Counted from the stretch's first letter, positions 1-5,976 are shown. The stretch is 42,390 nucleotides of DNA from JANNNF01 sp040385825 (GCA_040385825.1 JAZKGQ010000037.1:1-42390), one strand, 5' to 3'. Notes: generated by a model from the sequence alone, not told the origin. Translations and numbers: made by a program.

Positions 1-55
1 TGCGCGCCGCGCCTCGCGCAGCAGGGCGACGTTGGTCATGTCGCGGTACGTTGCG
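1..55. repeat. 55-bp exact direct terminal repeat, left copy
   Basis: Bases 1-55 are identical to 42336-42390. The reading frame of the HTH gene on the minus strand runs off position 1 and finds its stop codon at 42333-42335 when the ends are joined, so the molecule is circular or circularly permuted. An overlap of 55 bp is a typical assembler k-mer length, so this is best read as an assembly overlap and not as a biological terminal repeat. That reading is inference. Confidence 0.95.
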
Positions 56-258
56 TCCTGCGGCGGGGCGGGTGGCCCGCCCTGATCCTCAATCCAGCCC
101 ATCACCTGATCGCGCCGCCAGCGCAGCGGGCGCAGGGAGTGCGGCATCGGGCGCGGAAAGGCATGGTCGGCGATCAGGCCCGCGCGCTTGCCACGGAACG
201 TGGCATCCGACAGATCCAGCAGCTGCGCCACCTCGCTTGTCGTCACGAAGGGTTTCAT
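1..258 (-). CDS. Small HTH DNA-binding protein, probable excisionase
   Basis: The frame from ATG at 258 is open to position 1 and ends at TGA 42335-42333 across the circular junction (86 aa). The start overlaps the stop of the gene upstream (ATGA at 255-258), and its own stop overlaps the integrase ATG in the same way. The N-terminus (MKPFVTTSEVAQLLDLSDAT) reads as a MerR/AlpA-type winged-helix motif, and a later 'PLRWRRDQVMGWIE' segment matches the end of such DNA-binding modules. Known for the family: proteins of this size directly upstream of a phage tyrosine recombinase are usually excisionases or recombination directionality factors. The inferred role is to bend attachment-site DNA and steer Int towards excision. 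It could instead be a transcriptional regulator. The tail after residue 60 is Pro/Arg-rich. Confidence 0.8.
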   Translation of the reverse strand, partial: MKPFVTTSEVAQLLDLSDATFRGKRAGLIADHAFPRPMPHSLRPLRWRRDQVMGWIEDQGGPPAPPQDATYRDMTNVALLREARRA

Positions 259-431
259 TCGCCCCTCCGCTGATCGTGCAGGTGGCCCCAGCGGGCGGCG
301 GAACGGTCGAAGTCGGTGGCTTCGTCCTCGTCCTCTACGCCGCTGTTGACCGCAAACAGCGCCATGGCTGCGCAGGCCAGCACGAAAACGCAGATCAGGC
401 CGAAGAAGGTTATCCAGAACCAGAGATCCAT
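255..431 (-). CDS. Small single-pass membrane protein, early left operon
   Basis: 58 aa starting MDLWFWITFFGL. Residues 2-27 form one continuous hydrophobic segment, followed by an acidic stretch (GVEDEDEAT) and a basic tail. I chose ATG 431 because GAAGGA lies about six bases upstream. A longer reading from 530 exists but has no Shine-Dalgarno sequence and adds a Pro/Arg-rich leader that looks non-coding. The stop overlaps the next start (ATGA at 255-258). Function unknown. By position in a phage early operon it could be a superinfection-exclusion or host-takeover membrane peptide, but nothing in the sequence proves that. Confidence 0.65.
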   Translation of the reverse strand: MDLWFWITFFGLICVFVLACAAMALFAVNSGVEDEDEATDFDRSAARWGHLHDQRRGE

Positions 432-533
432 ATCGTCCTTCAGGAATACGCCCGCGTGCCGCCTGCCGCGTGGCTTGGGAATTTCAGGGGCGGTGGCGAG
501 CAGCGCACCACGGGCGACCCCCGGCAGCATGGA

Positions 534-758
534 TCAGCCGTGACGGCCGAGCGTCCGGTCCAGCGCCTGCGCGCCGATCTGCATCAGCTCGCCCGCCCTG
601 CGCATCGTGGGGGTCAGGTCATCGCCCGCCACCGGCACGACCGAGGGGCTGTGCTGCAACTGGCGGCCCCAGGTGGCGAAACAGGCGCAGGCCATGCGAA
701 AGCCGCGCTTTTCGTCATCGGTCATGTGGCGACCGATGGGGAGGATGGGCAGGGTCAT
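534..758 (-). CDS. Unknown small protein, early left operon
   Basis: 74 aa, start overlapping the previous stop (ATGA at 755-758), which implies translational coupling. It contains 'MACACFATWGRQLQH' and an Asp/Thr-rich middle; no catalytic motif or membrane segment was recognised. An internal ATG at residue 12 (MTDDEKRGF) could be the real start. About 100 bp without a supported gene separate it from the membrane-protein gene downstream (431). Function not recognised. Confidence 0.6.
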   Translation of the reverse strand: MTLPILPIGRHMTDDEKRGFRMACACFATWGRQLQHSPSVVPVAGDDLTPTMRRAGELMQIGAQALDRTLGRHG

Positions 759-1018
759 GCGTGGCCACCCCGCTCATGCTCAGGGGCACGGCGTTCATCA
801 GCCCATTCGGGATCTATGCCCCCGATGTCACTTATGAACTCGGCAACCACATCCTTCATCAGATCCATGAAGGCGCGCTTGCGCTCCGGGTTGCCCGCGA
901 TCGCACCCATGGCGATGGATCCGATCAGAGCAGCGCCATCCATCGTGCAAGCGTCGGCGTAGTAGGCGTTCCAGAAGTTGCCTTCATGGCGCAGTGCGAG
1001 GCGACCGACCTGTTTCAT
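755..1018 (-). CDS. Unknown small protein, early left operon
   Basis: 87 aa (MKQVGRLALRHEGNFWNAYY...). It overlaps its neighbours by four bases on each side (1015-1018 and 755-758). The centre is Ala/Met/Gly-rich (ALIGSIAMGAIAGNPERK) and is followed by an acidic region (FISDIGGIDPEWADER). Small proteins of this build that mention genes 'MDLMKDVVAEF' are common as hypothetical proteins in alphaproteobacterial prophages. No function can be assigned. Confidence 0.65.
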   Translation of the reverse strand: MKQVGRLALRHEGNFWNAYYADACTMDGAALIGSIAMGAIAGNPERKRAFMDLMKDVVAEFISDIGGIDPEWADERRAPEHERGGHA

Positions 1019-1233
1019 GCCGCCTCCTCAATCCCGTCCGCCAGTGCCCGCAGAAAGACGATCAGCCTGCTTCCATCGTCAGCAAGCAAGTGGCCTTCCA
1101 ATTCTTGCCCGAGCGCCTTCGCGTCCTTGATGGTGTCCATGACGGCCACAAGGGCGTAACCGAGTTCCTCTTCGTCATAAGCCAGCTTCTGGCCAAGTTC
1201 AGAACCGCTGACCGAGTGTTCCAGCGAAATCAT
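1015..1233 (-). CDS. Unknown acidic small protein, early left operon
   Basis: 72 aa, MISLEHSVSGSELGQKLAYD..., acidic and predicted mostly helical (EELGYALVAVMDTIKDAKALGQELEG). Both ends overlap neighbours by ATGA (1230-1233 and 1015-1018). No domain recognised. The coupling on both sides and an even distribution of charged residues make it a likely real gene. Confidence 0.65.
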   Translation of the reverse strand: MISLEHSVSGSELGQKLAYDEEELGYALVAVMDTIKDAKALGQELEGHLLADDGSRLIVFLRALADGIEEAA

Positions 1234-1394
1234 GCCGCCACCCCCAGATCTTCGGACAGCGCGTTGCGGATGATCTGCGCCACGCGGTCGCTGCTGGCGC
1301 GGCGCAGGGCGGCGCTCATGATCCGTTCATAGGCACCGCGGTTGCCACGGGCGAGGTGCTGGCGCGCCAGCGTGATCGTCTGGTTGACGTTCAT
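1230..1394 (-). CDS. 54-aa unknown protein, early left operon
   Basis: ATG at 1394 opens a 54-aa frame (MNVNQTITLARQHLARGNRG...) ending at TGA 1230-1232, which overlaps the ATG of the next gene. It is helical and basic (YERIMSAALRRASSDRVAQI). I include it because it exactly fills the space between two coupled genes, with ATGA-type joints on both sides (1391-1394 and 1230-1233). Function unknown. Confidence 0.6.
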   Translation of the reverse strand: MNVNQTITLARQHLARGNRGAYERIMSAALRRASSDRVAQIIRNALSEDLGVAA

Positions 1395-1573
1395 GCCTGC
1401 ACCGCCTTCCGGGTCTTGCGCGCATCGCGGCGCGCCTGGATCCGGCGGGCGGCGGCAGCGGCAGATTGCGAGGTCGCCATCTTCAGGCGTTCGGCCTTCA
1501 GCTCGCGCCCGCCGTTGCTGAAGGCGGGGCGGCTGACCTTGGCCGACAGCGGTTGAAACGGATCACGCTCCAT
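1391..1573 (-). CDS. 60-aa basic protein, early left operon
   Basis: The gene starts at ATG 1573 inside a longer open frame (upstream residues are His/Arg/Pro-rich and look like a shadow of the gene before it). The product, MERDPFQPLSAKVSRPAFSN..., ends in a very basic helix (RRIQARRDARKTRKAVQA). The start shares bases with the preceding stop (TGATG at 1571-1575). A basic, small, Lys/Arg-rich tail suits nucleic-acid binding, but this is inference only. Confidence 0.6.
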   Translation of the reverse strand: MERDPFQPLSAKVSRPAFSNGGRELKAERLKMATSQSAAAAARRIQARRDARKTRKAVQA

Positions 1574-1821
1574 CAGCGGCCCCCCCGGAACATCAGCACG
1601 TTGCCGGGTTCGGACAGGTCGGCGATCAGCGCCAGCTTGCGGCGGTGTTGCAGCAGCTCGTCCAGCAGCGGCTGGGCGGTCAGCAGGAACAGCGTGGCTT
1701 CGGCATCGGTGACGGTGCCGGTGGTCACCCGGCCGGCAATCTCGATGATTTGTTCGAGGATGGGGTCGGTGACGGGGCCGCCATGGGCAGGCGGGACGGC
1801 GGGAGGCGAGGCTGTGGGCAT
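1573..1821 (-). CDS. First gene of the early left operon, unknown
   Basis: 82 aa. ATG 1821 is preferred over 1851 because AGGAG sits six bases upstream of it. The N-terminus is Pro/Ala-rich (MPTASPPAVPPAHGG). Residues 20-75 look helical (DPILEQIIEIAGRV, then a Leu-rich helix and QHRRKLALIADLSEP). It is the first gene after the promoter at 1852-1881 and is coupled to the next gene by TGATG. No family recognised. Confidence 0.65.
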   Translation of the reverse strand: MPTASPPAVPPAHGGPVTDPILEQIIEIAGRVTTGTVTDAEATLFLLTAQPLLDELLQHRRKLALIADLSEPGNVLMFRGGR

Positions 1822-1851
1822 GCGGGGCTCCTGTGCAAGCGGGATGCACAA

Positions 1852-1895
1852 GAGTTAGGGGTGGCCACCGCACACTGTCAAGAACAATGTGCAAA
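1852..1895 (-). promoter_or_regulatory. Early leftward promoter with two imperfect operator sites
   Basis: On the minus strand a perfect TTGACA (-35) lies at 1881-1876. TAACTC at 1857-1852 is a weak -10 with an 18-bp spacer. Two sites resemble the right operator (GCACA-N-TGTGC): CGCACACTGTC (plus 1869-1879) overlaps the -35 element, and AACAATGTGCAA (plus 1883-1894) sits just upstream. The first gene's SD and ATG follow 30 bp downstream. Binding by the repressor is inferred from the similarity between the two operators. Confidence 0.6.
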
Positions 1896-1908
1896 AATAG
1901 AACACTTG

Positions 1909-2205
1909 CTACGGCTTTGTGGGGACGACCGAGTCGGGTTCACACTTATGCCATCGCATCAGATAGCCCGATTGGTCTTGCTTCCCGTAGCACCAGCCGA
2001 AAAGCAGCGCGATCATGTAGGCGGAATAGTCCCGAGCGCCACAAGCCATAGAGGTGTCAGTTTCACTTCCAGACCCTCCGCGACAAATCTCATTGTAGAC
2101 CGCGTAGTCCTGTAAAAGCATTATCTGAAGCTGGCTTGGTTCATCTGCTTTACCGACAGCAGAAGATGCCAGCAGCGCAACGATCACCGTCAAGTATTTC
2201 CTCAT
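1909..2205 (-). CDS. Secreted Cys-rich protein next to the repressor
   Basis: 98 aa with a clear Sec signal peptide: MRKYLTV, a hydrophobic core, and a likely cleavage after 'SAVGKA' (residue about 20). The mature part has four cysteines (EIC, MAC, GWCYGK, WHKC), enough for two disulfides, and the motif GWCYGK...GYLMRWHKC. I recognise that pattern from small hypothetical secreted proteins widespread in Alphaproteobacteria, though their function is unknown to me. It begins 14 bp after the repressor stop on the same strand, so it is likely co-transcribed with the repressor in lysogens. A lysogenic-conversion role (envelope change, exclusion) is inference. No terminator is evident between it and the left promoter. 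Confidence 0.8.
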   Translation of the reverse strand: MRKYLTVIVALLASSAVGKADEPSQLQIMLLQDYAVYNEICRGGSGSETDTSMACGARDYSAYMIALLFGWCYGKQDQSGYLMRWHKCEPDSVVPTKP

Positions 2206-2219
2206 TTAGTCGCCTCGCT

Positions 2220-2840
2220 TTACAGGTTTGTTGCTGGCAGTCGCCAACTGGCAGTGACCCTGCCCCTTATCGAAACCATATCATTGTCAACGACATAGAC
2301 AGGTTCGTCCGAAGACGGTGCTGTCGCGGCTATGAGAACTGGGGGCATAAACCGGCGCAAAACGGTTCGCGCGCCAGTTCGACTGTAAACTTGAGCGATT
2401 ACAACATCCCCCGCCTTGCTACGCTCGGCCTGATGTGTGTCCACCAGAATAAAGTCCCCAGGCAAGTAGCCTCCCAATTCCATCGATCTGGTTCGCACCA
2501 ACCACACGTCTACGCCGGGCCTAGCGCCGAACATTTCCCCGATCAGCGCGAACTTGCCAGGTGATGTCGACTGAGCAACAAAAGGCGAGGCGTCACTTTC
2601 CGCAAAGCCAGGCGCAAACTGCTGGGCTGTAGGTGCATCCGCGAGGCCGGACCTTTCCAGCATCTCGGATAGCGGCACGTCGAGCGCTTCCGCGAGCAGT
2701 TTTGCCTGCTCAAGCGTCATCTTCTGACCGCCATTTATGATCTTCGAGATGACCGAGCGATCACGCTGTAGGATTTTTCCCAGGTCAAAGCTGGTCAGCC
2801 CTGCCTGCTTTTGTTTTTGTTTGAACCAACTTGCTTCCAT
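2220..2840 (-). CDS. cI: CI-like repressor: XRE HTH plus S24/LexA-like C-terminal domain
   Basis: 206 aa from ATG 2840. Residues 13-63 form an XRE/lambda-type helix-turn-helix (SFDLGKILQRDRSVISKIIN, then TLEQAKLLAEALDVPLSEML). Residues 95-200 are an S24-type fold: R-S119-M at the nucleophile position, LPGDFILVD, AGDVVIAQVY, and a C-terminal VSIRGRVTASW strand. The Lys expected in the 'TVKR' strand is absent (TVLRRF, about residues 159-164), so SOS self-cleavage may be lost. The role is to keep the prophage silent by binding the operators at both early promoters. The start is uncertain: there is no SD before 2840, and in-frame GTG codons upstream, one with GAGG, are possible. Confidence 0.88.
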   Translation of the reverse strand: MEASWFKQKQKQAGLTSFDLGKILQRDRSVISKIINGGQKMTLEQAKLLAEALDVPLSEMLERSGLADAPTAQQFAPGFAESDASPFVAQSTSPGKFALIGEMFGARPGVDVWLVRTRSMELGGYLPGDFILVDTHQAERSKAGDVVIAQVYSRTGARTVLRRFMPPVLIAATAPSSDEPVYVVDNDMVSIRGRVTASWRLPATNL

Positions 2841-2910
2841 GCGGTGGGAAGTAGCCACCCGGAACCTCACAATGAAGTTCCAAACGCGAACAATCACATC
2901 ACAAAATGCC

Positions 2911-2948
2911 TTGACTATGCGCACAGTGTGCGCGCTATATCTGGCGCT
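2911..2948 (+). promoter_or_regulatory. Early rightward promoter with palindromic operator
   Basis: TTGACT at 2911-2916 and TATATC at 2936-2941 (19-bp spacer) form a promoter. The spacer contains the odd-centred perfect palindrome GCGCACA-G-TGTGCGC (2919-2933), the best operator in the window. A start point about seven bases after the -10 falls on the ATG of the next gene (2949), so the transcript should be essentially leaderless. Repressor or Cro bound here would block polymerase. Confidence 0.7.
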
Positions 2949-3239
2949 ATGAGTAGCCACCTGACACCAATGCAAGTATGCGAGCGCCTGATCGGCAAGC
3001 CCGAGATCATCGGGCTGATCTTGGGTGTCGATCCGAAAACTCCTTATCCGTGGCGCAATGCCTCCAGTCTGCGCGAGGCAGGAGATCTGCCTTTCACGGC
3101 ATATCAGCGCCGCCTGCTGACCCACGCCCGCGCGCGTCAGATCCCCCTGACCGCCGATCACCTGATCTGGGGCGCGCCCGAGGCGGAGATCGACGCGCTG
3201 GTCGCCGCGATGCAGCCCCGCGTGGAGGCCGCAGAATGA
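2949..3239 (+). CDS. Cro-like HTH regulator, probably translated from leaderless mRNA
   Basis: 96 aa from ATG 2949 (MSSHLTPMQVCERLIGKPE...). It is the first gene to the right of the divergent repressor. The segment 'VCERLIGKPEIIGLILGV' followed by 'WRNASSLREAGDLP' and 'LTADHLIWGA' is the pattern of short Cro-type proteins in Rhodobacterales phages, in which a YdaS-like HTH occupies the N-terminal half. The ATG lies only seven bases after the -10 hexamer and has no SD. Expected role: repress the lysogenic programme after infection or induction. A longer frame from 2811 is excluded because it begins upstream of the promoter. Its stop overlaps the next start (ATGA at 3236-3239). Confidence 0.75.
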   Translation: MSSHLTPMQVCERLIGKPEIIGLILGVDPKTPYPWRNASSLREAGDLPFTAYQRRLLTHARARQIPLTADHLIWGAPEAEIDALVAAMQPRVEAAE

Positions 3240-3454
3240 AGGCCGTTCTCATCATCAGCAGCGGCGAGCGCCAGCTGGATCTGATCCCCGAAAACGACGC
3301 CGAGCGCGCCGCACTGAAGATGATCGAGCCGGGCACGGTGTTTCGCGCGGGCAAGGCAGTGGGCTACGCCGCGTGCGCCGGGGGCTATCTGCGTCCGTTC
3401 GCGGGCGAAGGCGTATCGTTCACCTTCCTGACCAACGTAGAGGTGCTGGAATGA
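3236..3454 (+). CDS. Small unknown protein after the cro-like gene
   Basis: 72 aa (MKAVLIISSGERQLDLIPEN...), coupled to the cro-like gene by ATGA. It alternates short beta-like segments with Gly (GTVFRAGKAVGYAACAGGYLRPFAG), suggesting a small beta-rich fold. No family is recognised. Its stop is only five bases from the stop of the convergent gene at 3460, leaving no room for a terminator between them. Confidence 0.65.
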   Translation: MKAVLIISSGERQLDLIPENDAERAALKMIEPGTVFRAGKAVGYAACAGGYLRPFAGEGVSFTFLTNVEVLE

Positions 3455-3459
3455 AACGT

Positions 3460-3999
3460 TCAGGCCCCGCCGAACGGATCGAAGCCATAGCTTCCGGTCA
3501 TTTCGCGACGTCCACCCCCGCTGTCACGCAGCCGAACGACCTGTTTGCACGTCGGGCATTCCAACGCATAGGTCGATCGACCCATCGGTTGCAGGATGCG
3601 CTTCTTGCCCTCGTCGGCGCAGGGCTGACAAAGGTAATGGAAGGGTTCGCCTTTGGGATCACCCTGCTTCAGCGCCAGCACAAACCCACCCATGGGCAGC
3701 GGCGTCAATTCATAACGGCCCGCCTCATCCTGCTTCTGTTTCGCGGCTTTAAGGGCAGCTTCGGTCTCCATCAGGAGATTTACAAGCTCCAGTTGCGCAA
3801 TCTGCGCATCAGCGAGCTTTTGCGAGAGTTCGCCGACCAAGGCGGTGATCTGGAGGCGGTCCACCGGCTCCGTGGGCGAGCGAACAGCGTCGCGTATTGT
3901 CTTGGCCAGTCCAAAAGCGTCTTTTATCAGCCCGCCGCCATTCTTGGCGGTGTTGATGACACCATTGATATCTTCGACGCCGATCCCAAAAACATCCAT
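3460..3999 (-). CDS. Antisense gene in the early right operon: coiled coil plus C-terminal zinc ribbon
   Basis: 179 aa from ATG 3999 (MDVFGIGVEDINGVINTAKN...); an in-frame ATG at 4071 is possible, and neither start has a good SD. Residues about 45-95 form a coiled coil (ELSQKLADAQIAQLELVNLL, METEAALKAAKQKQDE). After 'LPMGGFVLALKQGDPKGEPF' comes a zinc ribbon: LCQPCADEGKK and ECPTCKQ. This arrangement matches hypothetical proteins seen in many Proteobacteria. It points against all surrounding genes, so transcription from the right promoter crosses it as antisense, and its natural expression state would be lysogeny. A moron with a protective role for the lysogen is inference; no catalytic motif is visible. 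Confidence 0.75.
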   Translation of the reverse strand: MDVFGIGVEDINGVINTAKNGGGLIKDAFGLAKTIRDAVRSPTEPVDRLQITALVGELSQKLADAQIAQLELVNLLMETEAALKAAKQKQDEAGRYELTPLPMGGFVLALKQGDPKGEPFHYLCQPCADEGKKRILQPMGRSTYALECPTCKQVVRLRDSGGGRREMTGSYGFDPFGGA

Positions 4000-4069
4000 G
4001 TCGCACCCCCGGCTGACCTTCGCGAAAGCGTAGGACAGTCCGTCCCCTCTGCCAAGCCAGAGGTTGACC

Positions 4070-4285
4070 ATGGGTAAGACATCCCAAGCACCCGCTCTTG
4101 CCCTTGCCGGGGCTGCCTCGCGGGTGTGCGACTGGCGGGGCGTCTCCACCTCCCTGACGCCCCGCCCCTTTGCATTGACACACGGGAGTAGGCTCCCCGT
4201 GACGGCCCCCGCTCTGGCAATGGCTGGGGGACGCCAGCGCGGCCGGGTGTGCAAGCGCCCGGCCGCGTCTTGGAGGCTGGCATGA
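4070..4285 (+). CDS. 71-aa ORF overlapping a cluster of strong stem-loops
   Basis: ATG 4070 has AGAGG six bases upstream, and the frame ends with TGA 4283-4285, overlapping the next ATG. Both features favour a real gene. The product (MGKTSQAPALALAGAASRVC...) is basic, low in acidic residues, with repeated PALA(L/M)AG words and two short Cys-Arg segments. The DNA from 4134 to 4267 consists almost wholly of inverted repeats, so the coding sequence may be constrained by RNA structure. Structured small early ORFs in enterobacterial phages (ash/icd type, targeted by antisense C4 RNA) are a loose functional parallel, not a demonstrated homology. It may equally be non-coding RNA with a chance frame. 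Confidence 0.45.
   Translation: MGKTSQAPALALAGAASRVCDWRGVSTSLTPRPFALTHGSRLPVTAPALAMAGGRQRGRVCKRPAASWRLA
4134..4267 (+). other. Cluster of four consecutive stem-loops (candidate structured RNA)
   Basis: Stem 1: GGCGGGGCGTC 4134-4144 with GACGCCCCGCC 4156-4166 (11 bp perfect). Stem 2: 4181-4188 with 4193-4201 (8 bp, one bulge, TAGG loop). Stem 3: CCCCC 4206-4210 with GGGGG 4226-4230. Stem 4: CGCGGCCGGG 4238-4247 with CCCGGCCGCG 4258-4267 (10 bp perfect), immediately before the SD (TTGGAGG) of the gene at 4282. No U-tract follows any stem, so these are not ordinary terminators. Their density in one short interval is far above the rest of the window. Confidence 0.6.
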
Positions 4286-4566
4286 TGCGCCGCGCGGTGG
4301 AAAGCGCCGCTTTCGCCGTCGCCCTGCGGGCCAAGACCGGCGGGCTGACTGCGCTGGACGTGGACCATCTGCGCACGCAGGCCGAGCAGCTGCTGCCCGA
4401 TGACGCGCCGCTGCGCCGGGCGATCACCGGCTTTGCCACGCAGTTCGAGGCCGTGCGCCACAACCCGCCCGCCTGGGTGGCCCTGGGCGACAGTCTGGCC
4501 CGCGCGGTGGAGCTGGCGCTGATCCCCGATGCGGTGGACAGCGACCGGAGGGATATCCATGGCTGA
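4282..4566 (+). CDS. Unknown helical protein, early right operon
   Basis: 94 aa. ATG 4282 is chosen for the TTGGAGG five bases upstream; the longer frame from 4249 lacks an SD. The protein looks all-helical and Ala/Leu-rich (AFAVALRAKTGGLTALDVDH, LRRAITGFATQFEAV). It overlaps the next gene by eight bases. Function not recognised. By position it belongs to the replication/early module. Confidence 0.6.
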   Translation: MMRRAVESAAFAVALRAKTGGLTALDVDHLRTQAEQLLPDDAPLRRAITGFATQFEAVRHNPPAWVALGDSLARAVELALIPDAVDSDRRDIHG

Positions 4567-4927
4567 CGCCCCGTTTCGCCTGTCGCTGGCCGATCAGGCG
4601 CTGATCAACCTCTGCGGCTATCTGGGTGCCCAGACCATGGACGACGCGAACACCGCCGTCGCCCTCGATGCGCTGGCCGAGGTGCTGCCGCACGTCACCC
4701 GCACGCACCCCCTGCTCGCCGCCCTCGCGGAAGCCGCCGGCGCAATCCATACCGCCGCGCCCAATCGCCGGAAGATCGGAACCACTTGGTGGGCCGCCTG
4801 CCTCGATCTGGACCGCGCGCTGGCGGCAATCTTTTTCTGGCGCGCTGGCGGGGCCCTGGACGCCTTCCGCATGGCGCAAGTGCCCACTGAAACCCCTGAT
4901 CTGTTCGCCACAAAGGAGCCTGCCTGA
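4559..4927 (+). CDS. Unknown protein, early right operon
   Basis: 122 aa from ATG 4559 with CGGAGGG upstream (MADAPFRLSLADQALINLCG...). The first 70 residues are helical and Ala-rich; residues 80-105 contain several aromatic residues (TTWWAACLDLDR, IFFWRAGGALDA). It is coupled to the next gene by TGATG (4925-4929). No motif was recognised, and it probably works with its neighbours, since all joints are translationally coupled. Confidence 0.6.
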   Translation: MADAPFRLSLADQALINLCGYLGAQTMDDANTAVALDALAEVLPHVTRTHPLLAALAEAAGAIHTAAPNRRKIGTTWWAACLDLDRALAAIFFWRAGGALDAFRMAQVPTETPDLFATKEPA

Positions 4928-5976
4928 TGCCCGACCTCTCCTGCATGACGCAGCTGGATTTGTGGCTGCTGTCCAAAACCTTGAACGTGATGGAAGAAAT
5001 CGCCAATCGGATGGACACCGAAGGCTTGCCGGTCACGTTTGATCTGACGCCCGGCAAGCCGCTGAGCATGACTGGTCCGGTTTACATGCGGGCCTCGCGG
5101 ATCATGGCGCTTGACGTGCGGCGCGACGATGCCCTGTCGCGCCTTCAGGCCGAACTGGCGCGGGAAGAAGCCGATCCCTTGGGCGGTATGCCGGAGATCC
5201 TGTTTCCCGCCGATCCCGCGCCCGAACCCGACCAGTGGATCGACCCTGAAATACCAGCGGGCCAGCCCGCCGAGGTGGCCGTGGCCACCGATGCTGTGAA
5301 GGAAGTTCCCATTGAAGCCGTGGGAGCTATCGCAGCGACAGGCGAAGGCCCCGCACTGGAACCTGTGTCCGTCGCCGTGGCTGGGGCGGCGGACACGCCA
5401 CCCGAGATCCCGGACCGCAGCGCCCACGCCGCTGCGGGGCCTGACGGCGATGCTGCGCCGGAGGCCACCGGACCGCACGGGGGCGGCGAAGCAGACGTCG
5501 CCCCCGCAGCGGAGCCTTTGCCCGACACCCCCGACACCCTGCGCACCGGCGCGCTGGACGAGGACGAGCGCAAGCAGATCATGGCCTGGACGGATGAAGG
5601 CCTCGACCGCCCGACAATCGCGGCACGGCTGAACCGCCGTGTGCAGGCGGTGGCCCTGTTCCTGACCAATCAGGACTTGTCGCGCGGTGTGGCCGCCGAG
5701 AAGGCCGCGCGGGTGCAGCCCCCTGCGGCTGCCCCGTCCACGCCCCTGTCACGCCACCTCGCCGCCCTGCCCGCCACCAGCGAGTGGACACGTGACGAGG
5801 ACATCGAACTGCTGGAGCTTCTGGCGAAAGGCTTCAAGTCCGGCGAAATCGCCATCGACATCAAGCGCGACGTGCCCGCCATCAAGCGGCGCAGCGACCA
5901 GCTGCTGCAATTCGACCCGGTGCTGAAGCGCCCGAACTTTCACCCCGCCCCCGTGCTGGCCGCGCTGAAGGCCTGA
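4927..5976 (+). CDS. Two-HTH protein with long Pro/Ala linker, putative DNA-binding
   Basis: 349 aa. Residues 1-90 form a helical N-domain. Residues about 95-200 are a low-complexity Pro/Ala/Gly/Glu linker. Residues about 208-245 (LDEDERKQIMAWTDEGLDRP, then IAARLNRRVQAV) and about 282-330 (TSEWTRDEDIELLELLAKGF, then IAIDIKRDVPAIKRRSDQL) read as two Myb/SANT- or sigma-like helix-turn-helix repeats. Each pairs an acidic 'DED' start with an 'IA..L.R...A' recognition helix. This suggests DNA binding, perhaps to the origin region or as a regulator. That role is inference; the sequence shows only the fold-like pattern. Confidence 0.65.
   Translation: MPDLSCMTQLDLWLLSKTLNVMEEIANRMDTEGLPVTFDLTPGKPLSMTGPVYMRASRIMALDVRRDDALSRLQAELAREEADPLGGMPEILFPADPAPEPDQWIDPEIPAGQPAEVAVATDAVKEVPIEAVGAIAATGEGPALEPVSVAVAGAADTPPEIPDRSAHAAAGPDGDAAPEATGPHGGGEADVAPAAEPLPDTPDTLRTGALDEDERKQIMAWTDEGLDRPTIAARLNRRVQAVALFLTNQDLSRGVAAEKAARVQPPAAAPSTPLSRHLAALPATSEWTRDEDIELLELLAKGFKSGEIAIDIKRDVPAIKRRSDQLLQFDPVLKRPNFHPAPVLAALKA

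Noticed and set aside
255..530. Longer 91-aa version of the small membrane protein
   Set aside because: No SD at 530, whereas GAAGGA precedes ATG 431 at the right distance; the extra residues look non-coding.
51..962. Long plus-strand ORF over the left operon
   Set aside because: Shadow frame opposite seven overlapping minus-strand genes; composition is Arg/Pro/His-rich and there is no SD.
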